Shown here piece by piece: positions 38,067 through 44,883 of a DNA stretch of 44,883 nucleotides. The first letter of the stretch is position 1. Each line of letters begins with the position of its first letter. The translations under genes were made by a program, and so were the position numbers. The stretch spans positions 1-44,883 of the forward strand of contig JAGHRS010000047.1 in the NCBI GenBank assembly GCA_018066285.1. The letters run 5' to 3'. Source of the DNA: Candidatus Treponema caballi. Its GTDB lineage: Bacteria > Spirochaetota > Spirochaetia > Treponematales > Treponemataceae. The notes under the pieces were generated by a model. It had not been told where the DNA came from and did no database searches. It was given only the letters and a program-made list of their open reading frames with translations.

Positions 38067-38783
38067 ATGACACAAGAACAGGTAAGTACCATCTGCAAGG
38101 CATTGGGAGATTCCAACCGGCTCGCAATTATAAACAGGCTTGAAAGCGGAGAACTGTGCGCATGCAGGCTTTTGGAGGCGTTTCAGATTACGCAGCCAAC
38201 GCTGTCACATCATATGAAGATTCTGGGCGGGGCGGGTCTTGTATCATCGCGTAAGGAAGGAAAATGGACGTATTATTCGGTGAACAGGGATATGCTCCGC
38301 GATTTCCGTTCATCGCTGCCGTCTGTAAAAAGCGTTGACAGTGAGGGGCATGCAGCGAAGGCTGTCAGATACTTCAGGAGAAAAAACTGCTGCTCTCAGG
38401 CGGTGCTGGCATCTTTTGCCGGTGAATGCGGACTGACAGAATCAGAGGCGTTGAAAGCAGGGGCATGTTTCGGCAGCGGCATGAGGAAAGCGGAAGTCTG
38501 CGGTGCGTGTACGGGAGCCCTGATTGCGCTGGGGCTCATGGCAGGCCATGATGAACATGATACTGATAAAAAGCAGAAGACTAATGAAATGACGGTCAGG
38601 TTTCTGGATACGTTTGCGGAAAAAAACGGTTCGTACCTGTGCCGGGAACTTTTGAAATGCGACATTACAACACAGGATGGCCACGCTTATGCTGTCGAGC
38701 ACAATCTTTTCACAGAATTCTGCCCGAAAATGGTTGAAAGCGCTGCATCCATTCTGGAAGAAATGATTTCTGAGAAGATTTAA
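38067..38783 (+). CDS. ArsR-type regulator fused to a C_GCAxxG_C_C redox domain
   Basis: 238 residues from the ATG at 38067 (GAGG 5 nt upstream). Residues 1-90 are a winged helix of the ArsR family (ICKALGDSNRLAIINRLESGELCACRLLEAFQITQPTLSHHMKIL, then SSRKEGKWTYYSVN). ELCACRLL carries the Cys pair typical of metal-sensing members. From about residue 95 there is a C_GCAxxG_C_C domain: NCCSQAVLASFAGECGL, ACFGSGMRKAEVCGACTGALIALGL, and a last Cys in TEFCPKMV. The tail domain is thought to be redox-active or metal-binding. A metal- or redox-responsive autoregulator is the likely role. Confidence 0.85.
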   Translation: MTQEQVSTICKALGDSNRLAIINRLESGELCACRLLEAFQITQPTLSHHMKILGGAGLVSSRKEGKWTYYSVNRDMLRDFRSSLPSVKSVDSEGHAAKAVRYFRRKNCCSQAVLASFAGECGLTESEALKAGACFGSGMRKAEVCGACTGALIALGLMAGHDEHDTDKKQKTNEMTVRFLDTFAEKNGSYLCRELLKCDITTQDGHAYAVEHNLFTEFCPKMVESAASILEEMISEKI

Positions 38784-38850
38784 TATCCTTTCAAGGTTTT
38801 TGGTAGTATATTAATTATTAAAGAAAGGTTGTCTACCAAAGAGGTTTCAG

Positions 38851-40110
38851 ATGAAGCTTTACACAAAGAGACATTTGTTTTTTGCGGCGGCGGGCTCGGT
38901 CCTGACGGTTCTGGCGATATTGTTTACGGTGCTTGGAATCTTCGCAACAAAGCACCCGGATGCACTTACGGCGCTTTATGGCGACCCGCTTTCCGGCGGT
39001 TCAGGCACTGGCTCAGGTTCAGCGGATGGCTCAGGTGCGCTTTCAGGCAGCAACGGCTCCAGCGGCTTTGATGCAGCAGGCGGCCGCATTCTTGATGCAG
39101 CGGCTGATGCGACATACACGACTGAGGAATATCAGAACATTTCCGTTTACGAAAGATACAACACGGCCGTCGTCAACATTTCAACGACGACAATTGCCTA
39201 CAACTGGTTTCTGGAGCCGGTTGCACAGGACGGCGGTACGGGCTCAGGCTCCATCATTGATGCGCGTGGCTACATCGTAACGAACGTGCATGTCGTTTCG
39301 GATGCATATAAGATTTACGTCACGCTTTCCGACGGCACACAGTATGACGCAACAGTCATCGGAACTGACCCGCAGACGGATATCGCCGTCATCAAGTTTG
39401 ACCCGCCGGCCGGCATGACGCTCAACACCATTCCGTTCGGCGATTCTGACACGCTCAAAGTAGGCCAGCGCCTGCTCGCAATCGGCAACCCGTTCGGCTT
39501 TGACCGTACGCTTACATCCGGCATTGTTTCAGGACTGGGCCGTCCTATCAAAAACTCAAGCGACGTGATTATCCGCGACATGATTCAGACTGACTCTGCA
39601 ATCAATCCGGGAAACTCGGGCGGCCCGCTGCTCGACACGCAGGGACGCATGGTCGGCATAAACACGATGATTTACTCCACATCCGGCAGTTCCGCGGGCA
39701 TCGGCTTCGCGGTTCCGGTAAACACGGCAAAACGTGTCGTCGCCGACCTGATTCAGTACGGCGAAGTCAAGCGCGGCAAGATTAACGGAACGCTCATCCC
39801 GCTTACGACATCAATTGCAAACTACGCAAAGCTGCCTGTCTCTCAGGGACTGCTCGTATCTGAGCTGAAGAGGGGAAGCAAGGCTTTATCCTCACTGAAA
39901 GCCGGAACCCAGGGGGTGCAGTACGGCAGCCGCTATAACGCCGTGACAATCTACCTGGGAGGCGACGTCATCACCGCAGTTGACGGAACGGCCATCACAT
40001 CTACTGCAGAACTGAACTCGACGCTTGAAAGCAGAAAGCCGGGCGACAGCGTCGTCGTAACGGTCATCCGCGACGGACAGAGTGTTGATTTACGGCTCGT
40101 TCTCGACTAA
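38851..40110 (+). CDS. htrA: HtrA/DegP-like serine protease with one PDZ domain
   Basis: 419 residues. Membrane-anchored periplasmic quality-control protease. An N-terminal transmembrane helix (about 9-32) is followed by a Gly/Ser-rich linker (48-75) and the trypsin-like domain with catalytic His 147 (TNVHVVS), Asp 177 (PQTDIAVIKF) and Ser 256 (INPGNSGGPL). A single PDZ domain follows (about 305-419, QGLLVSELKRGSKALSSLKAG...GDVITAVDGTAI). One PDZ fits the DegS/HtrA class rather than DegP with two. AGAGG lies 6 nt before the ATG. uvrB starts 9 nt after its stop, so a stress operon is possible. Confidence 0.94.
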   Translation: MKLYTKRHLFFAAAGSVLTVLAILFTVLGIFATKHPDALTALYGDPLSGGSGTGSGSADGSGALSGSNGSSGFDAAGGRILDAAADATYTTEEYQNISVYERYNTAVVNISTTTIAYNWFLEPVAQDGGTGSGSIIDARGYIVTNVHVVSDAYKIYVTLSDGTQYDATVIGTDPQTDIAVIKFDPPAGMTLNTIPFGDSDTLKVGQRLLAIGNPFGFDRTLTSGIVSGLGRPIKNSSDVIIRDMIQTDSAINPGNSGGPLLDTQGRMVGINTMIYSTSGSSAGIGFAVPVNTAKRVVADLIQYGEVKRGKINGTLIPLTTSIANYAKLPVSQGLLVSELKRGSKALSSLKAGTQGVQYGSRYNAVTIYLGGDVITAVDGTAITSTAELNSTLESRKPGDSVVVTVIRDGQSVDLRLVLD

Positions 40111-40119
40111 CATTAAGAT

Positions 40120-42117
40120 ATGCGTCCATTCAAGGTAGTATCTCCATTTGAGCCATCTGGCGACCAGCCCGAGGCAATAGACAGACTCGCCGCGGGTTTT
40201 CTTGCAGGCGACAAATATCAGACTCTCAAAGGCGTAACAGGTTCGGGCAAGACCTTCACGATGGCGAAAATCATCGAGAAAGTGCAGAAGCCAACGCTCA
40301 TCATCAGCCACAACAAAACGCTTTCTGCCCAGCTCTACCGTGAGTTCAAGAGCTTTTTCCCGGACAATGCGGTCGAGTACTTCGTCTCTTATTACGACTA
40401 CTACCAGCCAGAAGCGTATGTACCGGCGCGCGATTTGTACATTGAAAAGGACGCAAGCATAAACGACGAGATTGACCGCATGCGTCTTGCCGCCACCTAC
40501 AGTCTGATGGAACGGCGCGACGTCATTGTCGTGGCGACAGTCTCGTGCATATACGGTCTTGGCATGCCGGAACTGTACAAGGGCATGAGGCTCCACGTAG
40601 AAAAGGGAGAACCGCTTGATCTGCTTGCGTTCGCGCGTAAACTTGTGAGCCTGCAGTACGACAGGAACGACGTCGTGCTTGAACGCGGCCGGTTCAGAAT
40701 CCGCGGTGACATGATCGAGATTTTCCCTGCCTACATGGAAACTGATGAAGCATACCGCATTGAGCTTGACTGGGAAGAAGTAGTCCGCATCAGGCGCTTC
40801 AACACCATTTCAGGCGAAATAACCGGCGAGCTTGATGAAACGGTCATCTACCCGGCAAAGCACTTCGTTGTGCCTGAGGAAATGCTCAAAAGTGCAACAG
40901 AAAGAATCCGCGAGGAAATGGAAGAACAGGTAGAGCGCTTCCGCATTCAGGGCAAGCTGCTTGAGGCAGAACGCCTTAAAACGCGCACTACCTATGACAT
41001 AGAAATGCTTAACGAAATGGGGATGTGTCCCGGCATTGAAAACTACTCCGGCCCCATTTCAGGAAGAAAGCGCGGCGAACCGCCTGCAACGCTGCTCCAC
41101 TACTTTCCGGATGACTTCCTGTGCATGATTGATGAGAGCCACGTTACCGTCCCGCAGATTGGCGCCATGTACGAAGGCGACAGGAGCCGTAAGCAGAACC
41201 TGATTGACTTCGGCTTCCGTCTGCCGAGCGCGCTTGACAACAGGCCGCTTAAAGCGGATGAGTTCACCAAACTCATGAACCAGGTCATTTACGTGTCGGC
41301 AACACCGCGCGAAGAAGAAAAGAAGCAGAGTACGCGCATCGTCGAGCAGCTCATCCGCCCGACAGGACTGCTTGATCCTGAAGTTGATGTCAGGCCGAGC
41401 GAAGGCCAGATGGAAGATATCTACAAGGAGATAAAGGAGCGCGTCGCTCGCCATGAGCGCTGCCTGCTCCTGACGCTCACCAAGAAGATGGCAGAAGACC
41501 TGACCGACTACCTGACAGGGCTTTCGCTTAAAGTGAAGTACATCCACAGCGAAGTTGAGACGATTGAGCGCGTCGAGATTCTGAAAGGGCTCCGTGCGGG
41601 CGAGTTTGACGTGCTTGTCGGCATCAACCTGCTGCGTGAAGGCATCGACTTACCGGAAGTCTCGTTCATCGCCATCCTTGATGCGGACAAGATCGGCTTC
41701 CTGCGCTCAACGACGAGTCTGATTCAGATAATCGGCCGCGCCGCCCGCAACGTGAACGGCAAGGTCGTCATGTACGCTGACCGCATGAGCCCCGCAATGA
41801 AAGAGGCCATTGACGAAACAAACCACAGGCGCCAGGTTCAGCAGGCGTTCAATGAAGCGCACGGAATCACACCGCGCACAGTAAGCAAGGCAATAGACGA
41901 CATGCTCGTGCGGCAGGAAAAAGAAAAGGAAATGGATGCCGCGACCGAAATGAACGTGCTTATAAAGGCGCACAATCTGTTCAACCCGGCGGACAGAAAG
42001 AAGCTGTTCCGCGCACTCGAAAAACAGATGACCGAGCACGCAGAACGGCTTGAGTTTGAAGAAGCTGCCGCCATCCGCGACACGATGGAAGAGCTGAAGC
42101 GGCAGTATGGGGCGTAA
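40120..42117 (+). CDS. uvrB: UvrABC excinuclease subunit B
   Basis: 665 residues. Damage-verifying DNA helicase-like subunit of nucleotide excision repair. Walker A GVTGSGKT (38-45), the beta-hairpin YYDYYQPEAYVP, the DESHVT motif (DEAD-like box), GINLLREGIDLPEVS and QIIGRAARN are all standard. The C-terminal UVR domain (LEKQMTEHAERLEFEEAAAIRDTMEELK) is present, so the full UvrB is intact. There is no clear Shine-Dalgarno sequence before the ATG. It follows htrA by 9 nt. Confidence 0.97.
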   Translation: MRPFKVVSPFEPSGDQPEAIDRLAAGFLAGDKYQTLKGVTGSGKTFTMAKIIEKVQKPTLIISHNKTLSAQLYREFKSFFPDNAVEYFVSYYDYYQPEAYVPARDLYIEKDASINDEIDRMRLAATYSLMERRDVIVVATVSCIYGLGMPELYKGMRLHVEKGEPLDLLAFARKLVSLQYDRNDVVLERGRFRIRGDMIEIFPAYMETDEAYRIELDWEEVVRIRRFNTISGEITGELDETVIYPAKHFVVPEEMLKSATERIREEMEEQVERFRIQGKLLEAERLKTRTTYDIEMLNEMGMCPGIENYSGPISGRKRGEPPATLLHYFPDDFLCMIDESHVTVPQIGAMYEGDRSRKQNLIDFGFRLPSALDNRPLKADEFTKLMNQVIYVSATPREEEKKQSTRIVEQLIRPTGLLDPEVDVRPSEGQMEDIYKEIKERVARHERCLLLTLTKKMAEDLTDYLTGLSLKVKYIHSEVETIERVEILKGLRAGEFDVLVGINLLREGIDLPEVSFIAILDADKIGFLRSTTSLIQIIGRAARNVNGKVVMYADRMSPAMKEAIDETNHRRQVQQAFNEAHGITPRTVSKAIDDMLVRQEKEKEMDAATEMNVLIKAHNLFNPADRKKLFRALEKQMTEHAERLEFEEAAAIRDTMEELKRQYGA

Positions 42118-42151
42118 GAGGAGGCTCCGCAAAGCTCCCCCGTCCGCAGTA

Positions 42152-42802
42152 TTATTTCTCTTTAAAGACGAGGCGTGCACCGATGTATGCACAGAAGTGA
42201 CAGGTTACAGCGAGCGCTTCAATGAGCCAGTGAACGAGTGCGTTATCAAGGTCCATCTTGGAACCGATGCCGCTCAGTGTTGTTGAAAGCAGGAAGGAAA
42301 CGATGACAAGAACCATCGGGAATACCTTCTTCTGTCTGAGTGACTCAACACTGATGTAGATATAGATACAAACCATACCGACAAGACCGACGATGTTTGC
42401 AACGACGACTTTCTTGAAATCTGGCTTGAGCAGCTCAATAAAGAATGGCAGGTAAATCAGCAGGACAACCAGCAGGAAATACCGGACATAATTCTTTGTT
42501 TCCCACTTTCTGTCTTTCAGTGATTTTACCAGTGTAGTACCGGCAATAAAGAAACCACAGTTTACCATGCAGACAATTTCTGACGGCATGACCCAGTCGT
42601 GGAATTTAAGACCGACGATACATTTGCCCGTCGGAATAAAGAAACCGCCAAAAAGGGACATGACGGCACCAAAAGTCAGGATAACAACATCCTCTTTTGA
42701 AAGCTTACTCTTAATTGTCTTTAAAAGGAATGTAAAAAGCAGGGTGAATGCAATTGGATTACCATAATCCAACAGCCCGAGCCAGAGAGAAAATTCATTC
42801 AT
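42152..42802 (-). CDS. Polytopic inner-membrane protein of unknown function
   Basis: 216 residues. About seven transmembrane helices, with the first beginning near residue 6 and short charged loops (KSKLSKED, KSLKDRKWETKN, RQKK). Many conserved-looking Gly/Phe residues (FGAVMSLFGGFFIPTGKCIVGLKFHDWVMPSEIVCM) suggest a compact transporter or channel, but I do not recognise the family. GGAGG stands 6 nt before the ATG. It is convergent with uvrB, with a 34-nt gap, and stands apart from the gene at 42918. Confidence 0.65.
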   Translation of the reverse strand: MNEFSLWLGLLDYGNPIAFTLLFTFLLKTIKSKLSKEDVVILTFGAVMSLFGGFFIPTGKCIVGLKFHDWVMPSEIVCMVNCGFFIAGTTLVKSLKDRKWETKNYVRYFLLVVLLIYLPFFIELLKPDFKKVVVANIVGLVGMVCIYIYISVESLRQKKVFPMVLVIVSFLLSTTLSGIGSKMDLDNALVHWLIEALAVTCHFCAYIGARLVFKEK

Positions 42803-42917
42803 TATGCACCTCCAACAGTTGCTGAATTATTATGTTATCAGTGTATACCGAGATGCAGCAGTTGGAAAGGGAAAAGTTACTATTTAATTAAAAAATATAC
42901 AAATAGAGTGCTGTCGC

Positions 42918-43154
42918 TTAGTGTGCCAGCTGAGCGACAAGTGCGTCACGCAGAGAACGGAGGTCTGTCACAGCATTCTGATTTTCAGCGCCAAATTCCG
43001 GCTGCTGAATGACAGCGTCACACGAGCCATCTCTGGAAACACTGATGATTCCACCTTTTGGTACCCTACGGAGTAATGCAGCATAATATGCTTTTAAATC
43101 AGATGAGACGGCGCTGGCAGACTGCTCAGCGCCTTTAGTAAGAAGAGCTCCCAT
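42918..43154 (-). CDS. Small hypothetical protein
   Basis: 78 residues from the ATG at 43154 (MGALLTKGAEQSASA), chosen because GAGGGG lies 7 nt upstream and a good promoter precedes it. The sequence is soluble, with two helices joined by a KGGIISVSRDGSCDAVIQQPEF strand-turn. Family not recognised. Transcription starts close to the end of the upstream gene. Confidence 0.6.
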   Translation of the reverse strand: MGALLTKGAEQSASAVSSDLKAYYAALLRRVPKGGIISVSRDGSCDAVIQQPEFGAENQNAVTDLRSLRDALVAQLAH

Positions 43155-43173
43155 TTTTAATCCCCTCATCTCT

Positions 43174-43202
43174 AGTGTAAGGGGATGTGCCCGGGAAGTC
43201 AA
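43174..43202 (-). promoter_or_regulatory. Promoter of the 43154 gene
   Basis: -35 TTGACT (43197-43202), 17-nt spacer, -10 TACACT (43174-43179). The -35 contains the TGA stop codon of the upstream gene (43199-43201). Confidence 0.65.
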
Positions 43203-43750
43203 CCCAGGATTCTGCCAGCTGTCAGTTCGAGCAGCGTCAGCTTAAACGAATCGCCAGCGGTAAAACTGAACTTGTCTGTAAGGGCTGAGCAAAAGAGCGG
43301 CTTGAGTACGTTCTCGTACACAGCAAGGTCATCAGGCGTCATGGTTGCCTCAAAGCGGATAAGCTGGTCAGCCTCAGAACTCTTGCTGTGATCCATCATG
43401 CAGAAGAACGGACCGTGTTCCACTTTCGGAATGATGATATCCGTACCATCTTCCTCATGAATTCGTTCTGCATCCAAATCCGCATTCTTAAGGCCTTCAT
43501 CAAACTGTTCCCATTCCTCGCTGCTGGAAGCGGTAATACCAATTTCATAGTCAAGGTCCCTGTGAAAACCGTTAGCCGGGCCAGCGACCATATGCAGACC
43601 TGATGCGTTTATCTGCCAGCAGTGCGCTGACTCCCCAACCTGGTCAGTAACTTCATCCTGCTTCATCTCACAACCCGCTTTCTTACATGCGGCAACGAAC
43701 GCATCCAGATGCTCAGAATTAAGGAACAGTGTGATGCAATACAGTTTCAT
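43199..43750 (-). CDS. Hypothetical soluble protein
   Basis: 183 residues, no signal peptide or transmembrane segment. The N-terminal part (MKLYCITLFLNSEHLDAFVAACKKAGCEMK) looks like a small alpha/beta domain; the rest is rich in acidic residues with a central GPFFCMMDHSKS. Family not recognised. AGGAG lies 9 nt before the ATG. It is divergent from the dihydrouridine synthase (61 bp between start codons). Confidence 0.6.
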   Translation of the reverse strand: MKLYCITLFLNSEHLDAFVAACKKAGCEMKQDEVTDQVGESAHCWQINASGLHMVAGPANGFHRDLDYEIGITASSSEEWEQFDEGLKNADLDAERIHEEDGTDIIIPKVEHGPFFCMMDHSKSSEADQLIRFEATMTPDDLAVYENVLKPLFCSALTDKFSFTAGDSFKLTLLELTAGRILG

Positions 43751-43798
43751 AAATGATTTCTCCTTTTATTATATAAGGACATTTTACTATGGATCTGT

Positions 43799-43804
43799 TA
43801 TAAT
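43799..43804 (+). promoter_or_regulatory. Extended -10 box of the dus gene (leaderless)
   Basis: TGT-TATAAT, 7 nt before the ATG at 43812. The -35 is AGGACA (43776-43781) at 17-nt spacing. Confidence 0.65.
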
Positions 43805-43811
43805 CGCCATC

Positions 43812-44828
43812 ATGAAGCTTTGTCTTGCGCCTATGGCTACGCTCAGTCACGAAGCCTTGCGACGCGCCATCGCCCTTTTTGGCGAATGCGATGAGTACTA
43901 CACAGAAATGATTCACGCCCCGAGCCTTTTACATGGCGGCCAGTTCGAGCGCTTTTATCTGCTGAACGGTCCCGAGCCGGACAAGATTGTCTGGCAGCTC
44001 ACCGGCACTGAAGAAGATACGCTTGGTCGCGCGGCTTCCCAGGTTGCGGCTCTTGGCGGCATTGGCGTTGACATAAACATGGGCTGTTCGGCGCCTGAAA
44101 TCTACAAATACGGTGCAGGAATCGCCTGGATGCTGAAGCCGCTTGACGAAACACGCGCCATGGTCCGCGCCGTCCGCTCGGCTGTTGAAAGCGCCAGCCC
44201 CGCCGCTCCGCTCAGGCTCAGCGTGAAGATGCGCCTTGGCGACGAGAATTTCACTGAAGAAAAGCTTTTTGCATTCACGGATATGCTGCTTGAGGAAGAC
44301 GTAAAGCAGATTACGCTTCATCCACGGACACGGAAAGAAAAGTACACGCGCCCGCCCCGGCTGCAATATCTTGCCAGTTTCTGTAACTACGTAAAATCTC
44401 ACGCCCCGGATGTGCTTGTTGTCGGAAACGGGGCGGTAAAAGACGCTGAGAGCATGAATCGCATGATAAAGACAGCGCCAGACATTGACGGCATCATGAT
44501 TGCGCGCGCCGCCGTTCAGAAGCCGTGGATCTTCGCAGAGTTAGCCGGAAATAAGGCATCAGACGCTGATAAGGCATGCACGCCCGGCACCCGCACCGCA
44601 GACCTGTTTGCCATAGCAGAGCAGTTCACCTCTGACTTACAGCAGTACCAGCCGCCCGAGTTTTACGAGACCCGCGCGCGCCGTTTCTTCTCGTACTTCA
44701 GCGACAACTTCCAGTTCGGTCACTTCCTCAAAACGCAGATTGCCAACACATCAGACAGAGATGCGCAACTCGCTGTCCTGAACGACTATTTCAACAAAAT
44801 GCCTGATGAGCGGTACGTAAAGTACTAA
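43812..44828 (+). CDS. tRNA-dihydrouridine synthase family protein
   Basis: 338 residues from the ATG at 43812 (MKLCLAPMATLSHE). A longer frame begins 27 codons earlier but lies upstream of the -10 box. FMN-dependent TIM barrel: LAPMATLSHEALRRAI, the active-site Cys 92 in NMGCSAPEI, VKMRLG, LHPRTRKEKY, VVGNGAVKD and GIMIARAAVQKPWIF. All Dus signatures are recognisable, though NMGCSAPEI differs from the usual NxGCP. It reduces specific uridines in the tRNA D-loop. The subclass is not clear; it is nearest to DusB-like proteins by eye. It has no Shine-Dalgarno sequence. Confidence 0.9.
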   Translation: MKLCLAPMATLSHEALRRAIALFGECDEYYTEMIHAPSLLHGGQFERFYLLNGPEPDKIVWQLTGTEEDTLGRAASQVAALGGIGVDINMGCSAPEIYKYGAGIAWMLKPLDETRAMVRAVRSAVESASPAAPLRLSVKMRLGDENFTEEKLFAFTDMLLEEDVKQITLHPRTRKEKYTRPPRLQYLASFCNYVKSHAPDVLVVGNGAVKDAESMNRMIKTAPDIDGIMIARAAVQKPWIFAELAGNKASDADKACTPGTRTADLFAIAEQFTSDLQQYQPPEFYETRARRFFSYFSDNFQFGHFLKTQIANTSDRDAQLAVLNDYFNKMPDERYVKY

Positions 44829-44883
44829 GGCATTCCGCTACGCCCAAAATATAACTTTTCACTTGCTTCCGCACTTTAAATGA

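Noticed and set aside
44829-44883. Gene or RNA at the right edge
   Set aside because: Only 55 bases after dus; no hairpin with a T-run, no start with a ribosome site, so nothing can be supported.

Overview
The window looks like the chromosome of a free-living or host-associated spirochaete of the genus Treponema. The evidence is a mitochondrial-type EF-G (spdEFG1), cheB and cheR, a FliL-like protein, an lptC-lptA-lptB cluster followed by RNase Y, a 511-residue protein resembling a spirochaete-only family, and many other treponeme-like proteins of unknown function. No genus-level assignment can be proved without a database search.

Layout. 1-926 is an AT-rich accessory edge. It holds a cut-off ORF, a tiny minus-strand operon (a 29-residue membrane peptide and a basic ribbon-helix-helix-like protein) and two copies of a 30-33 bp repeat with attC-like features. 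927-6319 is a minus-strand housekeeping run: DEAD-box helicase, acyltransferase, M29 aminopeptidase, a membrane-anchored DUF2007-like protein and a YfcE-type phosphodiesterase. 6320-6716 carries three strong hairpins and a tRNA-Ala(CGC). 6717-10893 holds the DUF5312-like protein and, convergent to it, the metN-metI-metQ methionine importer. 10968-17141 holds an acidic-repeat membrane sensor-like protein, a FliL paralogue, a LysM/M23 lipoprotein with rlmE, and a polyprenyl synthase-TPR-RseC operon. 17113-19188 is cheR-cheB. 19301-22896 is lptC-lptA-lptB and rny. 23090-30438 holds an AraC regulator, a RACo-like ATPase next to a B12-type radical SAM protein, two envelope proteins and malQ. 30519-35780 is a RecA-like ATPase with fusA, then feoA-feoB. 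35871-37175 is yhbY and a HIRAN protein. 37176-38066 is a gene-free stretch packed with palindromes. 38067-44828 holds an ArsR/C_GCAxxG_C_C fusion, htrA, uvrB, three hypothetical genes and a tRNA-dihydrouridine synthase.

How genes work together. metNIQ imports methionine and feoAB imports ferrous iron. cheB/cheR tune chemoreceptor methylation, and the FliL paralogue may act in motility. lptCAB suggests transport of a lipid A-like or lipooligosaccharide-like glycolipid. DeaD, RNase Y, RlmE, YhbY, EF-G and Dus all serve RNA metabolism or translation. HtrA and UvrB serve stress and repair.

Main unexpected signals. (1) An array of six palindromic units at 37401-37740, arranged forward-forward-reverse twice, with a period near 62 bp. 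(2) About a dozen genes whose -10 box lies only 6-8 nt before the ATG with no Shine-Dalgarno sequence, implying leaderless mRNAs, several of them in very tight divergent promoters. (3) A family of perfect hairpins with unrelated stems but the same hexaloop (ATGGAT or one change from it). (4) A hairpin cassette flanked by 13-bp direct repeats upstream of the HIRAN gene. (5) Possible integron-cassette-like repeats at the left edge.
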